Source: Motacilla alba alba
Lineage: Eukaryota > Chordata > Aves > Passeriformes > Motacillidae
NCBI RefSeq assembly: GCF_015832195.1
Contig: NC_052026.1
Coordinates: 19,625,013 to 19,689,012, forward strand
Length of the DNA: 64,000 nt
Direction: 5' to 3'
Made by a program: the position numbers and the translations under genes. Numbering within the stretch: position 1 is the first letter of the stretch; each line of letters starts with the position of its first letter. The notes beneath the pieces were generated by a model. That model saw only the letters and a program-made list of their open reading frames with translations. It was not told where the DNA came from and searched no databases. Of this stretch, positions 8,472 to 18,659 are shown piece after piece.

Positions 8472-11400
8472 GTAGGGACGTGGTGGGGTCGGGGATGCGC
8501 CGCTCGCTCTGGGATGCGGCCCTGGAATGGGCTGGGGGAGGATAAAGGGGTGGGGGAGCGGATGGGCGCGTGTGGAACCATAAAACAACAGCCCCGCAAG
8601 CGCTCGACCCCTTTTCCCCGTGCAGGACCCCCCGACCGTGCCTCTCCTTCCCCTGATTCACAATTCCCCCCTCGCCCGGACTCACCCTGCCCCAAGTGCA
8701 CGAGCCCCAAAACTCGCCCCCTTCAGCCCCCCCTGCCCCCCGGGCTTGCCCCCTGCCCCCATGCAGACCCCTCTACGGCTCCCCCTGCCCTGCAAGCCTT
8801 TGGGGGGCGCAGGGGAAGGGATCCGGGCGGGTGGGTTCCCCGGACAGTCCCTAACTCTCCTCTCTCTTGCAGGCCACCAGCTCCTCGCCTCTGGCCACTC
8901 CTCGACCCCCGACACCGCTCTCAGGGGACCCGGCCGTGTCCCCCCCGGCCAGCAGCAGCGGCTCCCCGTGCCGTGGGCAGGACACGGAGCCAGAGCCCGG
9001 CCCGGCCGCCCCGGGGCCGGCCCGGCGCCTGCAGCGGGTACGGGCTGATCCCGGCTCCACTCCCGGCGCGCCTGGATTTGGTGCCGCGTGTCCCGCTCTG
9101 ACCCCGTGTCCCCTCTCCGCCCAGGAGGACGTGGCCGAGCTGCAGGGCCGCCTGCAGAGGATGAAGGTGCCGGGCCAGGTCCCCCGTGTCCCCAGCGGGA
9201 CCAGCAGGGAGCTGCAGAGCCGCCTGGAGCGCGTGCGAGAGCTGGAGCTGCGGGTCCGGCAGAGGAGAGCGGCCAGCGGGGCCGGGGACACCGCGGTGGC
9301 ACCTCCTGCGGCAGAGACCGGGTGAGGAGCAGCCGCAGGGGGGATCTGAGGGGGCTGCCACCGCCCTGAAGTGGTTCTGTGCGGGTCTGAGGGCTGTGGT
9401 GGCTCTGAGCGCTGTGACACCAACGTCACAGGTGGCGTGACCCCAGTACCCCCCCAGAGAAGGGCTTTGGGACGGGGGTGGCAGGTGGGCACCGCGCCAG
9501 CAGCAGGGCCCTGACCCCGTCCTGTCCTTCCCCGCAGCCAGAAGCCCCCGGCGTACCAGCGGTTCCACACGCTGGCCCAGGAGCTGCCCCCGGGGCTGAC
9601 GCTGCCCTACAAGTTCCGGGTGCTGGCAGAGATGTTCCGCAGCCTGGACACCATCGCCGGCATGCTCTTCAACCGCGCCGAGACCGTCACCTTCGCCAAG
9701 GTCAAGCAGGGCGTGCAGGACATGATGCGCAGGTGAGCTGGCCCCTTTCGGGGTCCCGGCAGCCCCTCTCGGGGTCCCGGCCGAAGCTCTGGGGGTCCCC
9801 AACCTTTGTGGCGCTGTCGCAGGCAGTTTGAGGAGCAGCACTTGGGGCAGATCAAGGCTGTGTATCCCGGCTCGTACCGGCTGCGCCAGGAGAAGAACGT
9901 CCCCACCTTCGGCAGCGGAGGGAAGAAGTCTGAGTATCAGCTCACGCTGGAGCCAGTCCTGGGGGAAGGTATGGATGCTTTTGGGGTGCTCTAGACCTGG
10001 GGCACTGAATCCCTGAATCCAGAGGGATGCTTTCTGCTTGGGCCATTAAATGGATCCCTGAGCGGGCTGCAAGTGGGAAACAATTTGGGACAAGAGGGAG
10101 AACGTCCATGCAGCGACTGAGCTCCGTGGCAGGGCTCTGGGCCTGTCCTTCCTGAGGCTGCCGTGGTTTGTGCCCCGCTGGGTGCTGTGGGTGACGCTCG
10201 TGTCCCTCCTGGCAGAGGAGAAGGTGGACGGGCGCCCGCACCTGTCGGCGTCGCGGCTGCTGGAGCGCCGGAGGGAATTCCACCGCAACCTGGTCAACAT
10301 CGTCAGGGAGCACCACAAGGTGAGGGGCGCCTGGCACCCCCTGCCCTGGGGTTGTCACTGGTGCCATCCAGGCCAAAGGACATGGAGGTTCCTCTCGGAG
10401 ATGAGCCCTGAGTTCGCTGCCTGCGGCACCAAGCCGTGCTGGGAGCGCGGGGCAGCGGCTGCCTCCCCGTTCCTGGTGCCGTGACACAGCTCTCGCCCCT
10501 CCCCAGGCATTCCTGGCCGCCCTCAGCCCTCCCATGGTGGTGCCAGAGGAGAAGCTGACCCGCTGGCATCCCCGCTTCAACGTGGATGAGGTGCCGGACA
10601 TCAGCCCCGCGGAGCTGCCGCGGCCGCCGCGGGAGGACAGGCTGAGCACGGCCCAGGAGGTGCTGAGCACGGCCCGGGGCATGCTGAGCCCCAAGGTGAG
10701 CCAGGGCCAGGGGATGGCTCTGTCTGTGCCACCTCTGGAAGGTGTGGGTGGCTTCCCGCTGCCAGAGGGCAGGGTTAGATGGGACAGAATTCCTCCCTGG
10801 CACAGGTGCCCAGAGCAGCTGGGGCTGCCCCTGCATCCCTGGCAGTGCCCAAGGCCAGGTTGGATGGGGCTTGGAGCAGCCTGGGCCAGTGGAAGGTGTC
10901 CCTGCCCATGGCAGGGGGCTGCAGATGAGAAGAGCTTCCAGGTCCTTTCCCATGATTCCATGAAGCCCTCCAGACTCCTCCGTGCAGGCAGGATGGATCA
11001 GCATCACTGGGCTGGGATCACTGGGCTGCCGGGTGACGGCGGGGGCGGCAGAGGGGAAACTTCTCCTTCCTCCAGCCTGAACTGTAACCCAACTCCTCCT
11101 CCCTCTTCCACATGAGCAGATGGAAAAAGCTCTTGCCAACCTGGCCCTGAGAACGGCCGAAGCCAGCGCGGGGGAGCCGTCGCCTTCCAAAGCGCCGTCC
11201 CCTGCCAGCCCCTCCGGCGCGCTCAGAGGGGTGTCCCAGGGGCTGCTGGAGCGGGTGAGTCACCCCGTGCCGGGCCACGCGCGGGGCTGGGGGCGCTGCC
11301 CGTGCCCCGGGGGGGCGCCGCCCGTGCTCACGGTGTGCCCGGCGCAGGTGCGGGCGAAGGAGGCGCGGCGGCTGGCGGCGCTGCTGACGCGGGACGCGCG

Positions 11401-11794
11401 GCAGGAGGAGCGGGCGGCGCGGCTGGCGCGGCTGCCGGCCATGGCGCGCCTCCTGCGCGGCGTCTTCGTGGCCGAGAAGAAGCCGGCGCTCGGCATGGAG
11501 CTGCTCTGCGCCCGCCTGGCCGACAGCTGCCCCGAGCTGGGGGCGCCAGGTAGGAATTTCGGCGGAGGGGGGGATCTCCGGGGGAGGAAGGGGCTGCCGG
11601 GCGCTGACCCCGCCGCGCTCCCGGCCGCAGGTGAGATGGAGAAACACGTGCGGCTCTTCGCGGAGCTGCTGCCCGACTGGGTGGGCGTCCACGCGCTCAG
11701 GACGGACACCTACGTCAAGCTGGACAAAGAGATGGACCTGGGCCTCGTCACCGAGAGGCTCAACAAGGCGGCCAAGGAGGCCGGAGCCCTCTGA
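8109..11794 (+). CDS. CDT1: CDT1, DNA replication licensing factor (10 exons, complete)
   Basis: CDT1 works with ORC and CDC6 to load MCM2-7 at origins in G1 and is inhibited by geminin and destroyed in S phase. Exons: 8109-8471, 8873-9037, 9125-9321, 9538-9732, 9823-9968, 10216-10319, 10507-10695, 11120-11254, 11348-11549, 11631-11794. All introns are GT-AG, phases join, and the product is 619 aa; human is 546 aa with ten exons. The start has a near-ideal Kozak context (GCGGCCATGG). Residues 3-10, QLRLTDFF, with Lys14 at the +4 basic position, form the PIP degron read by PCNA and CRL4-Cdt2. RKRLEL (105-110) is a candidate cyclin-binding Cy motif. Residues about 243-400 form the geminin-binding winged helix ([34 protein letters not shown]), and about 490-619 the MCM-binding C-terminal winged helix, ending in [10 protein letters not shown]. 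The extra length lies mainly in the disordered first 240 residues. Confidence 0.97.
8873..9037 (+). CDS. CDT1: CDT1 exon 2
   Basis: 55 codons (122-176), both ends phase 0, acceptor CTTGCAG and donor GTACGG. Proline- and serine-rich linker with no recognisable fold, ending in PARRLQR. Confidence 0.88.
9125..9321 (+). CDS. CDT1: CDT1 exon 3
   Basis: 197 nt, residues 177-242, ending in phase 2. Encodes leucine- and charge-rich helical sequence ([29 protein letters not shown]) that would pack just before the geminin-binding domain. Confidence 0.9.
9538..9732 (+). CDS. CDT1: CDT1 exon 4 (start of geminin-binding domain)
   Basis: 195 nt, residues 242-307. Encodes [38 protein letters not shown] and [13 protein letters not shown], the most conserved part of CDT1. 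Confidence 0.96.
9823..9968 (+). CDS. CDT1: CDT1 exon 5
   Basis: 146 nt, residues 307-356, acceptor GTCGCAG. Encodes [20 protein letters not shown] and [19 protein letters not shown], the central winged-helix region. Confidence 0.95.
10216..10319 (+). CDS. CDT1: CDT1 exon 6
   Basis: 104 nt, residues 356-390. Encodes [20 protein letters not shown] and ends IVREHHK at a phase-0 GTGAGG donor. Confidence 0.95.
10507..10695 (+). CDS. CDT1: CDT1 exon 7
   Basis: 63 codons, residues 391-453, phase 0 at both ends. Encodes [20 protein letters not shown], which closes the geminin-binding domain, followed by a linker with [15 protein letters not shown]. Confidence 0.96.
10755..10975 (+). mobile_element. 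CR1 LINE 3' fragment in CDT1 intron 7
   Basis: Contains the recurring block CAGAGCAGCTGGGGCTGCCC, CTGGCAGTGCCCAAGGCCAG and GGTGTCCCTGCCCATGGCAG, ending in TTCCCATGATTCCATGA, which resembles the 3' end of CR1. It is 5'-truncated and non-coding. Confidence 0.75.
11120..11254 (+). CDS. CDT1: CDT1 exon 8
   Basis: 45 codons, residues 454-498. [14 protein letters not shown] is followed by a Ser/Pro-rich linker and [11 protein letters not shown], which starts the C-terminal domain. Confidence 0.93.
11348..11549 (+). CDS. CDT1: CDT1 exon 9
   Basis: 202 nt, residues 499-566, acceptor GGCGCAG. Encodes [36 protein letters not shown] and [17 protein letters not shown] of the MCM-binding winged helix. 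It is extremely GC-rich. Confidence 0.94.
11631..11794 (+). CDS. CDT1: CDT1 exon 10 (terminal coding exon)
   Basis: Residues 566-619 and a TGA at 11792-11794. Encodes [17 protein letters not shown] and [20 protein letters not shown], the C-terminal signature. Confidence 0.96.
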
Positions 11795-12330
11795 GCCCCT
11801 CGGGGTCGGGGTTTTTTTCTGTGCAATCTCCTGGAAATGTAGCAGATCCCGACGGCGCTCTGGGTTCTGGGGTGGGCTGGAGGGAGGCTCGTCCTCGGGT
11901 GGCTGAGGAAGGGCAAAACGCCTTAATTTAACTAATTCCTGTGGTGGGAGCTGTGAGGATTGTGGGTCCCCTAGTCCTGGAGCAATGCTGTGTCCTGGGG
12001 TGGTGGTGAAAGCAACCTAACCTGAGGAACTTTTTCTTCTCCTTTTCCTGGTTCTCCTGAAGGTTCAATGCTTGAGGGGTCTCCTGAAGGTCCAATTTCA
12101 GAGTTTTCTTCCATTAACTGGGTGCTGGTGGGGTGAGGGCAGAACAGGGCAGGCTGAGAGGGTGACAGGCAGGAAGGAGTGAGAGGAAAAGTCCCAAATT
12201 GATGTTTCTGGAGCTTCGGGCCTCGTTCCGTTTTTAAGGGAGGGAAAACGCATCTTCCAGTCCCCACTGGAAACAACTGCAGGACTTGTCAAAACACATT
12301 TGTATTAAATGTTTTAAATATAGTTGACTT
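11795..12330 (+). other. CDT1: CDT1 3' UTR
   Basis: Follows the stop codon and ends by inference about 20 nt after an ATTAAA signal. It contains no long frame related to any known protein. Confidence 0.55.
12304..12309 (+). terminator. CDT1: CDT1 poly(A) signal ATTAAA
   Basis: An ATTAAA hexamer about 510 nt past the stop, followed by TTGACTTGTGTTAAG, a GT-rich stretch of the kind that aids cleavage. No canonical AATAAA was noticed between the stop and here. Confidence 0.5.
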
Positions 12331-13850
12331 GTGTTAAGCCAGTGCTCTTCCTCGCTGCCTGTCTCGTGGCTCTCCATGGCAATCGGCGCCGGGAAGGGCT
12401 GGCTCCTCATCCAGCTCCTGGAGAAAAACTCACTGGAAAAAGTGAGCGTGGCTTCGCAGGGAGCTGAATGCAGCTTTTGTAAATGGGGTTAGGGGAGCAG
12501 CTGCTGCAGGCGCAGGGCTGACAGGGATCCGGGGTTGGTTTTTCCCAGGGGAAATCCCAGGCCACTCAGCTGAAGTGGCTTGGGAAGAGGGACAAAGAGG
12601 GTGAGGATGGCTGCAGAGGTGCTGGGCTGGCACTGCGCCCAGGTGTGGGCGCAGGGGAGGGGTGGGAGCTGCCCAGAGCCATGTCGGGCACTCCTCACAC
12701 TGCTCCCCAAGCCAGCCTGGAGCTGGGGACACCAGGGACCTGCAGAGACAGGGGACTCACTCATCCCTTCATCCCACGCTGCTCCTGGGCAGATTCCCCA
12801 CCTCAAGTGCTGGGCTGGAGTCTGGCAGCATCTGAGATCCCACAGTGTGTCCTGAGGGAGCAAGAGCCCTCCTCCTCCTCCTCCAGGCCCGTGCTTGCCT
12901 GTGCAGCCCAGCTGGCCGGCACTGCTGGCAGGAGCGTGCCCAGTTTCCAGGGAGGAGAAGGGATTAAACCCAACCCAGGGGCTGGGTGTGAGGCTGGGGG
13001 GACTCCTGGGTGTGAGGCTGGGGGCTCCTGGGGCAGTCTGGGCTCTCAGCCACGCTCAGGGACCTCAACCGTGGTGGGAAGGAGCTGGATTGCAGCAGCT
13101 GGAGAGGAGGAGCAGGACTGGAAAAGAGCTGGAATCAGCCTGGCAGCCACACACACTCCCAGGAGAGCTCCCAGCGAGCTCCCGTTCTGCTCCTCGGGAC
13201 AAAACCCTTCTCCCACCTGGAAGCTGCCCCTGCCCAGCCTCGTCTCTCCAAGCAAATGACATCAGGGGCTGCTGGCAGCCCAGCCAGGGCCAAGGCACCG
13301 TCCCCACGTTCCCTGATGTCACCTGCTGGCACTGGCAGGGCTGACGCTGCTTCCCCGGCACGCAGCTGCTTTCCACGGCTCTCTGGGCTGGAATTGATTT
13401 TCCCTTCTCCCCCGCAGCCGGGACCCTCTCCTGGTGCCAAGCCTGTGAGGTGCTGCCCTGGCTCCCCGGGGGCTCTGGGGCAGGCTGGGCCCCAGGGAAT
13501 TGTGTTCCTCAGGGTAAACTGAGCAGCACTGAGGGGGCTTTTCAGGAAAAGGGGGTGAAAATGGCTGGAATGGCCCTTCCAAGTGGAAGGGCTGGCTGGG
13601 AGGTGGCCCCAGGTGCTGGATGGGGAAGGGGAGCTGAGCTGACCAAGCCTCTCCAGCCAGAGGTGGGTGCAAAGTAAAGAACAGGTGCCTGAATGCTCCC
13701 TGGAAAACAATTCCAGGCATTTGGGGGATGAGGGAGAGCTCACACCACAGCCCTGCCCCACTGACCAGCCAGGGCTGCAGGGAGACACTGCCAAGGGTCA
13801 TCCACGCCTTCAGCCGCTGCAAGAACAGCTCCGAGACAGCTCAGGAAATA
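12331..13850. other. Convergent spacer between CDT1 and APRT
   Basis: About 1.5 kb between the two inferred cleavage sites, with no recognisable exon. Two near-identical short units of GGGTGTGAGGCTGGGGG type occur around 12983-13025. Otherwise unremarkable. Confidence 0.5.
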
Positions 13851-14778
13851 TAAAAATACATCAATATTTATTTTACCCATGAGTCCAGTCCCTGCTGGGC
13901 CAGGGACACAGTCCCTGATGGTTTCAGGCTCGTGGAAGTTTTGGCACACAGGGATTTAGCTGTGACCAACTGCACCGTGCTGGAGGAAGCTTCTCCAGGC
14001 CCCCGTCACACACCTGAGACCACTGCCACACCTCCCCTGTGCCCTCACCTGGCACCAAACCCCCTCCAGGGCAGGCTCTGAGCTGGCAGCAGCCTGATGG
14101 CCCAGAACAGCCCAGAGAGGGGGAGCAGCAGCACAGGAGTGGGATGTGGTGCAGGAGATGGGGAATTCTGCTGAACAAAAGGTGCCTGTGGTCTCCAGGG
14201 AAGGAAAACACCCACTGGGCTCGTCCCACAGCAGCACCAACCTGAGTTAAGGGCACAGCAGGCACTTCACTCTCCTGAACAAGCACAGCCTGGTGTTAAG
14301 AGCAGCTTGTTCTGCTGTGAGTGACAGCACAGAGCAGCCAGCCCATCCCGAGGTCAAACACAGCAGGATTTGTCCCGTACAGAAATAATTGCTTTTTGCC
14401 CATCTCCTGTGTTTCTTTGGGAATTTTTTAGCAGCTTCCTTGGAGGCTGACAGCCCAGGCCAGGGAACGCTGGTGCCCTGTCAGAGCTCTCCTGCCTCAG
14501 CAGCCATTTTGTCACTTTGGTCTCTTAAAAACCACAGGTTCAGAGAAGCTGCATCTTGGTCTCCATCCCCCCCAGCCAATCTGCCTGTTCCTTCCTGAAA
14601 GGATGAACTCCAAAAGGGATCATTACACTCAACACAGTGCTTGGGACATTTAGGATTGAAGAGCATCTGGCCATGCTCCAAACCTGTGTTTAACCCCCTT
14701 CCCCACCCCCTTGTGACAGCCAGAGTCACTGCTAAAGCCCCAGATTTGTTCCCAGTGCTCCCTCCTCGCTGCTGCTCC
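13850..14778 (-). other. APRT: APRT 3' UTR
   Basis: Region between the APRT stop and the inferred cleavage site. Its length rests on the poly(A) call above, and no coding exon is seen in it. Confidence 0.45.
13867..13872 (-). terminator. APRT: APRT poly(A) signal AATAAA
   Basis: TTTATT on the plus strand reads AATAAA on the APRT strand, about 910 nt after the APRT stop. It is followed on that strand by a T-rich stretch (GATGTATTTTTATATTT). It is the first canonical hexamer found downstream of the stop. Confidence 0.45.
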
Positions 14779-14921
14779 TCAGTCATACTGCAGCAGGGAG
14801 TGGAAAGGGATGGCATTCAGCTTTTCTGACCCTTTCAGGGCTTTTAACTCTATGATCACCAGGCACTCCAGGATTTCAGCCTTCAGCCTCTTCAGCAGCT
14901 CGCAGGCAGCACGCATGGTAC
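14779..14921 (-). CDS. APRT: APRT exon 5 (terminal coding exon)
   Basis: 143 nt encode [20 protein letters not shown], a strand with [18 protein letters not shown] and PFHSLLQYD, then TGA at 14779-14781. Confidence 0.95.
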
Positions 14922-17868
14922 CTGTGGAGGGGAGCAGAAACATCCTCACTCCAGGGGCAGCTCCAGCTCACAGAGCCCTGCTGCTGCCGGGCTGAGGGCA
15001 CCAGAGAGGTGTGGACACCCCTGGCAGTGCCCAAAGCCAGGCTGGACGGGGCTTGGAGCAGCCTGGGCCAGTGGAAGGTGTCCCTGCCCATGGCAGGGGT
15101 GGGACAGGATGGGATTTATCCCACCCAGCCATTCCATGCACACAGGCGTACAGGGTCACGCGTGCTTCCCTCACCTCCAGTTGCCAGCAGGTCATCCACA
15201 ACCACCACTTTCTGTCCTGGCTCCACAGCATCGCTCTGGATTTCCAGCTCAGCCTGCAGGGAGCACAGAGCAGCTTTGTGTTAGTGTGGCCTTGGAGAGA
15301 AGCCCCTCACGAGCTGCTGGCTCATGCTGGAACACAGACAAGTCCTCAGCGACATCAGCCTAAATAAACACTCAGCACCTAAAATCCCCAAAACGCCACA
15401 AATCCCAGCTGCAGGGGAGCGCCACGGGAACACAGAGCAGGGAGGGGATTGCTGGGCCAACCCTCCGGCACACCAAGATCCTGAACTTTCATCGTATGGG
15501 TTATGGTGGAATCCTATCCCAGAGCAGCTCTCCAGTGAGGAGAATCTCCTGTCACGCACTGGGGAGCTCTGCCTAGAGCCAGACCCGAACTGGCACCTGT
15601 TTGCATGTGTCACACGAGCTCGGTTGGCCCAGCCAATCCTCGTGGCTTAGGCCTGGCTTTGGGGGTTCTGCTGCTGTTAGTTCCTAGTGGGAGCAGCACA
15701 GGCTGAGGCTCAGCCCCCGGAGCAGCCGCGGGTTACGGGGCGGGATGGGGGAAGCCATGCGGGACAGCTCTGACTTACAGCACTTACTGCCAGGGTGGGG
15801 GACCCTCTCCGTGGCCATGCCCCTGAATTCAAGCCAAAGAAAGCCATTTAGCACCAAGTCTGAGCACCAACCCCCTGAGAAGAATCACGGCACAGCACCA
15901 AACATCCCCCGTGGGCACCGATGGGCGACCGCGGCTCGGCGCCGCTCGCGGGGCTCGTGCCAGATAATCCACGGCGTCGGAACCCAGCCTGGGACCCCCT
16001 CCCCACAGGTTTAGCCCCCCCAGTGTGAGCCCCTGCTGCTCCCAGGCCTTGCCTTGCTGTATTCCAGGCTGTAGGAGATGGACTCGGTGGCCCCGGGCAG
16101 CTTCCCCTTCTTCCGCACGGGCACGAAGCCGATGCCCAACCTCTGCGCCAGCGGGGTCCCGATGAGGAACCCCCGGGAGTCCAGGCCTGGGGGCACAGCA
16201 GGAACCAGGCAATCAGGGAATCGTTCACCTTGGAAAAGCCCTCCAAGACCATCAAGTCCAACCATTTCCCAGGCAAGGCCAGCACTGAGCCACGTTCCCG
16301 AGTGCTACATCCGCGTATTTTTTGGAATGGTGACTCCACTACTGCCCCGGGCAGCCTGTCCCAACACCTGATCCCCCTCTCGGTGAATTAATTTTCCCTC
16401 ATATCCAACCTAAACCCCCTCAGGTGCAACTTGAGGCCTTTTCCTCTTGTCCCATCACTCAGATCAGAGCCATTTCACTGGCGAAGGGTCTTGGCACAAC
16501 CCCCCTGTTTTATCCTCCAGTTTCTCTCCAAGTCACTTCTGAGGGTTGAAAACACAGCCCACACTCCTGTTCTCACCCCCACGTGCTGCTGCTGGCCCCA
16601 AGAGCCCATTTCCCTCCCCTGTGACCCTTTCCCTTCGAGATAAAGCCAGCAGGGCCCTGGTATCAGTCCAGCCACATGAGCAGGGACTCTGCCCCTCTGG
16701 GCACACTTCACTCATCTCACCTGGGCCAGGTGTGCTCTGTGCCCCTCTGGCTGGGGCCCAGCCCAAGCTCTGCCTTCCTCAGCACTCTGCCAGGTGAGCT
16801 GAGGTGTTCTGGCCACCAAGGCCATTTGTGCCAGCCTGGAAAGGCTCCCTGAGGAAAACCAGCTGGGACAGGGTCTGCCTGCCCTGGGGATGGTGTGGGG
16901 ACACTGCGGGCACGCCAGGCTCTGCGTGTCCCCTCCTTTTTAACAATGAACTATGCAACTGGCACAGAAGTGTCAGAGGGCACCTGCCACATCCCACACC
17001 AGCACTTCAGGAAACCACAGCAGGAGGCAAAGGGTAGAAACTGTCCTGGTGCTACCACGTGGCAGAGGCCAATGTTCGGGTGATTTTCGTGTCCAAGGGC
17101 TACAACATTGCCCAAGGGCCACCCCACACTCCCCACCCGGGACACACTGCTGTGCCCTGGCCTCGGGGCTGTTCAACCAACACTCACCCACAATGAAGTC
17201 GATTTTCGGGAAAGACGCCCTCACATGATCCTCCAGAAGATCAATCAAAGTCCTGAAGGCCACAGGATCCTTCAGCAAGGGGCTGATATCACTGCAGGGA
17301 GGGAGGGAGGGCAGGGGGTGAGGGAATAGCTCTGGAAACGCTCAGCTCCTGATCCCAGGGGAGGCTCCTGAGCCCAGGGGAGGCTCCTGAGCCCAGGGGA
17401 GGCTCCTGCCTGGTGCTGCCAGGGCCAGGGATGGGCAGCAGCGACAGGAGCTGTCAGCGAGTCCCCAGCCCGGCTCCAGTCCCAATCCCATTCCCAGTTC
17501 CAGCCCTGCCTCCATCCCCGGCCCCATTCCCATCCCCGGGCCTGATCCCATCCCCAGTTCCAGCCCTGCCTCCATCCCCGGCCCCATTCCCATCCCCTGT
17601 CCCGGTTCCATCCCCAGTTCCAGCCCTGCCTCCATCCCCAGCCCCATTCCCATCCCCTGTCCTGGTTCCAACCCCAGTTCCGGCTCCAAGCTCGGCCCCG
17701 GTTCCCTCCGCGATCCCATCCCCGTCCCCGTCCCCATCCTCGCCCCATCTCCATCCCGTTCCCGTTCCCATGCCCGTCCCGGCCGCACCGGAACAGCACG
17801 CCGGGCTCCGGGAAGTCCGGGAAGGGCCGGACGCGGTCGCGCACCGCCCGCAGCCGCTCGTCGCTCAT
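14779..17868 (-). CDS. APRT: APRT, adenine phosphoribosyltransferase (5 exons, complete)
   Basis: This cytosolic enzyme makes AMP and pyrophosphate from adenine and PRPP in purine salvage. Exons in transcription order (complement): 17789-17868, 17188-17291, 16053-16186, 15175-15253, 14779-14921. Phases join to 179 aa; human APRT is 180 aa in five exons. Recognisable blocks are [20 protein letters not shown] near the N-terminus, [13 protein letters not shown] (63-75), VRKKGKLPG (85-93), SYSLEYSK (99-106), the PRPP-binding loop [13 protein letters not shown] (122-134) and the C-terminal PFHSLLQYD. Tyr104 matches the catalytic-site tyrosine in SLEY. The start is the first ATG in a CpG promoter. 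Intron 3 uses a GC donor (AAG followed by GCAAGG); other introns are GT-AG. CR1 fragments and minisatellites fill introns 1 to 4. Confidence 0.97.
15012..15125 (+). mobile_element. CR1 fragment in APRT intron 4
   Basis: Short copy with CTGGCAGTGCCCAAAGCCAG and GGTGTCCCTGCCCATGGCAG, opposite in orientation to APRT. It begins about 50 bp from exon 4. Confidence 0.7.
15175..15253 (-). CDS. APRT: APRT exon 4 (PRPP-binding loop)
   Basis: 79 nt encode [15 protein letters not shown] and [11 protein letters not shown]. Acceptor CTGCAG, donor GTGAGG. Confidence 0.95.
16053..16186 (-). CDS. APRT: APRT exon 3 (followed by a GC donor)
   Basis: 134 nt encode [31 protein letters not shown] and ISYSLEYSK, ending in phase 0. 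The intron begins GCAAGG (16052 downward) rather than GT. Reading through would replace the conserved AELEIQ join, so the GC donor is required by the protein. Confidence 0.93.
16208..16560 (-). mobile_element. CR1 fragment of a different subfamily in APRT intron 2
   Basis: Contains CATCAAGTCCAACCATTTCC, a block around TGGTGACTCCACTACTGCCC and CGGTGAATTAATTTTCCCTC, matching older CR1 copies rather than the GC-rich CAGAGCAGCTGGGG type elsewhere. It starts about 20 bp upstream of the APRT exon 3 acceptor. Confidence 0.7.
16970..17045. repeat. 76-bp direct repeat, copy A (APRT intron 2)
   Basis: Identical base for base to 18660-18735, starting GTGTCAGAGGGCACCTGCCA and ending GGGTAGAAACTGTC. The identity stops abruptly on both sides. 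Confidence 0.93.
17188..17291 (-). CDS. APRT: APRT exon 2
   Basis: 104 nt; acceptor CTGCAG, donor GTGAGT. Completes Arg27 and encodes [20 protein letters not shown] and [15 protein letters not shown]. Confidence 0.95.
17345..17408. repeat. 19-bp tandem repeat in APRT intron 1
   Basis: Three full units of GCTCCTGAGCCCAGGGGAG start at 17345, 17364 and 17383, with a partial fourth at 17402. It lies 54 bp inside intron 1 from exon 2, near the branch-point region. Confidence 0.9.
17496..17700. repeat. 60-bp minisatellite in APRT intron 1
   Basis: Units beginning AGTTCCAGCCCTGCCTCCAT recur at 17496, 17556 and 17616, with a diverged start at 17676. The array is built from CCATCCCC and CCCATTCC blocks, and the flanks up to 17775 are of similar composition. 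Confidence 0.9.
17789..17868 (-). CDS. APRT: APRT exon 1
   Basis: The ATG is at 17866-17868. 80 nt encode [20 protein letters not shown] and EPGVLF plus two bases of an Arg codon. Donor GTGCGG. Confidence 0.95.
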
Positions 17869-18010
17869 GGCGGCCCCGCCGTGCGCAGCCGCCGCAGCTC
17901 CGGGAGGGACGGGAGGGACGGGACCGGGGCGGCTCCGCCCGCCCGGGGCGGCACCGCAGCGGCCGGGCACCTGGGCGGGCAGCGGCAGCGCCCCGGGGAG
18001 CGGGGCTGTG
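17869..18010 (-). promoter_or_regulatory. APRT: APRT CpG promoter with GC boxes
   Basis: TATA-less and CpG-dense. GGGGCGG motifs lie at 17926-17932 and 17945-17951, and CCGCCC at 17935-17940, within 90 bp of the ATG. A GC-box, TATA-less promoter is what mammalian APRT uses. A minisatellite begins immediately upstream. Confidence 0.6.
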
Positions 18011-18530
18011 GTACCGCGGGACATGGAGCGGCTGTGCCCCCGGTGTTTGGAGCTCCGGTATCCTGGAGCATTGAGCGCCAGTCCCCCCGCTATTCGGAGT
18101 TCCGGTATCCCGGGGCATTGAGCCCCAGTTCCCCCGGTATTTGGAGCTCTGGTATCCCGGGACATTGGAGCCCCAGTTCCCCCGGTATTTGGAGTTCCGG
18201 TACCCCAGAGTGTGGAACATCCATCCCCCCAGTATTTGGAGTTCCAGTATCCCGGGACATTGAGTGCCAGTCCCCCCGGTATTCAGAGTTCCGGTACCCC
18301 GGAGTGTGGAGCATCCGTCCCCCAGTATTTGGAGTTCCAGTACTCCAGAGTGTGGAGTTCCGGTATCCTGGAGCATTGAGCTCCAGTTCCCCCGGTATTT
18401 GGAGTTCTGGTATTCCAGAGTGTGGAGCTCTGGTATCCTGGAGCATTGAGCACCAGTCGCCCCAGTATTTGGAGCTCTGGTATGCTGGAGAATGGAGCAT
18501 CGCCCCCCTGGACACATGGAGCTCTGGTAT
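18011..18530. repeat. 48-bp minisatellite directly upstream of APRT promoter
   Basis: About ten imperfect units of roughly 47-48 bp, some with an extra half unit. The core is CCCCCGGTATTTGGAGTTCC followed by GGTATCCCGGGACATTGAG or a GTACCCCAGAGTGTGGA variant. Two alternating unit types are visible. Long open frames through it on both strands are by-products of the repeat. Confidence 0.9.
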
Positions 18531-18659
18531 TCCCATGCACAGAACCCCAAATTCCCAGTGCAATGAGGTCTGATACTCCAGACATGGAGCTATCCCAGAC
18601 CCACCAGCTCCCCCTGGAAGGTCTGGTACTTCAGGACACGAGGCATCAATACCCCTGGT

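Noticed and set aside
17342..18573. Two roughly 390-400-codon frames on opposite strands over the APRT 5' end
   Set aside because: They run through minisatellites whose unit length is close to a multiple of three, plus APRT exon 1. Both strands stay open, a mark of repeat composition.
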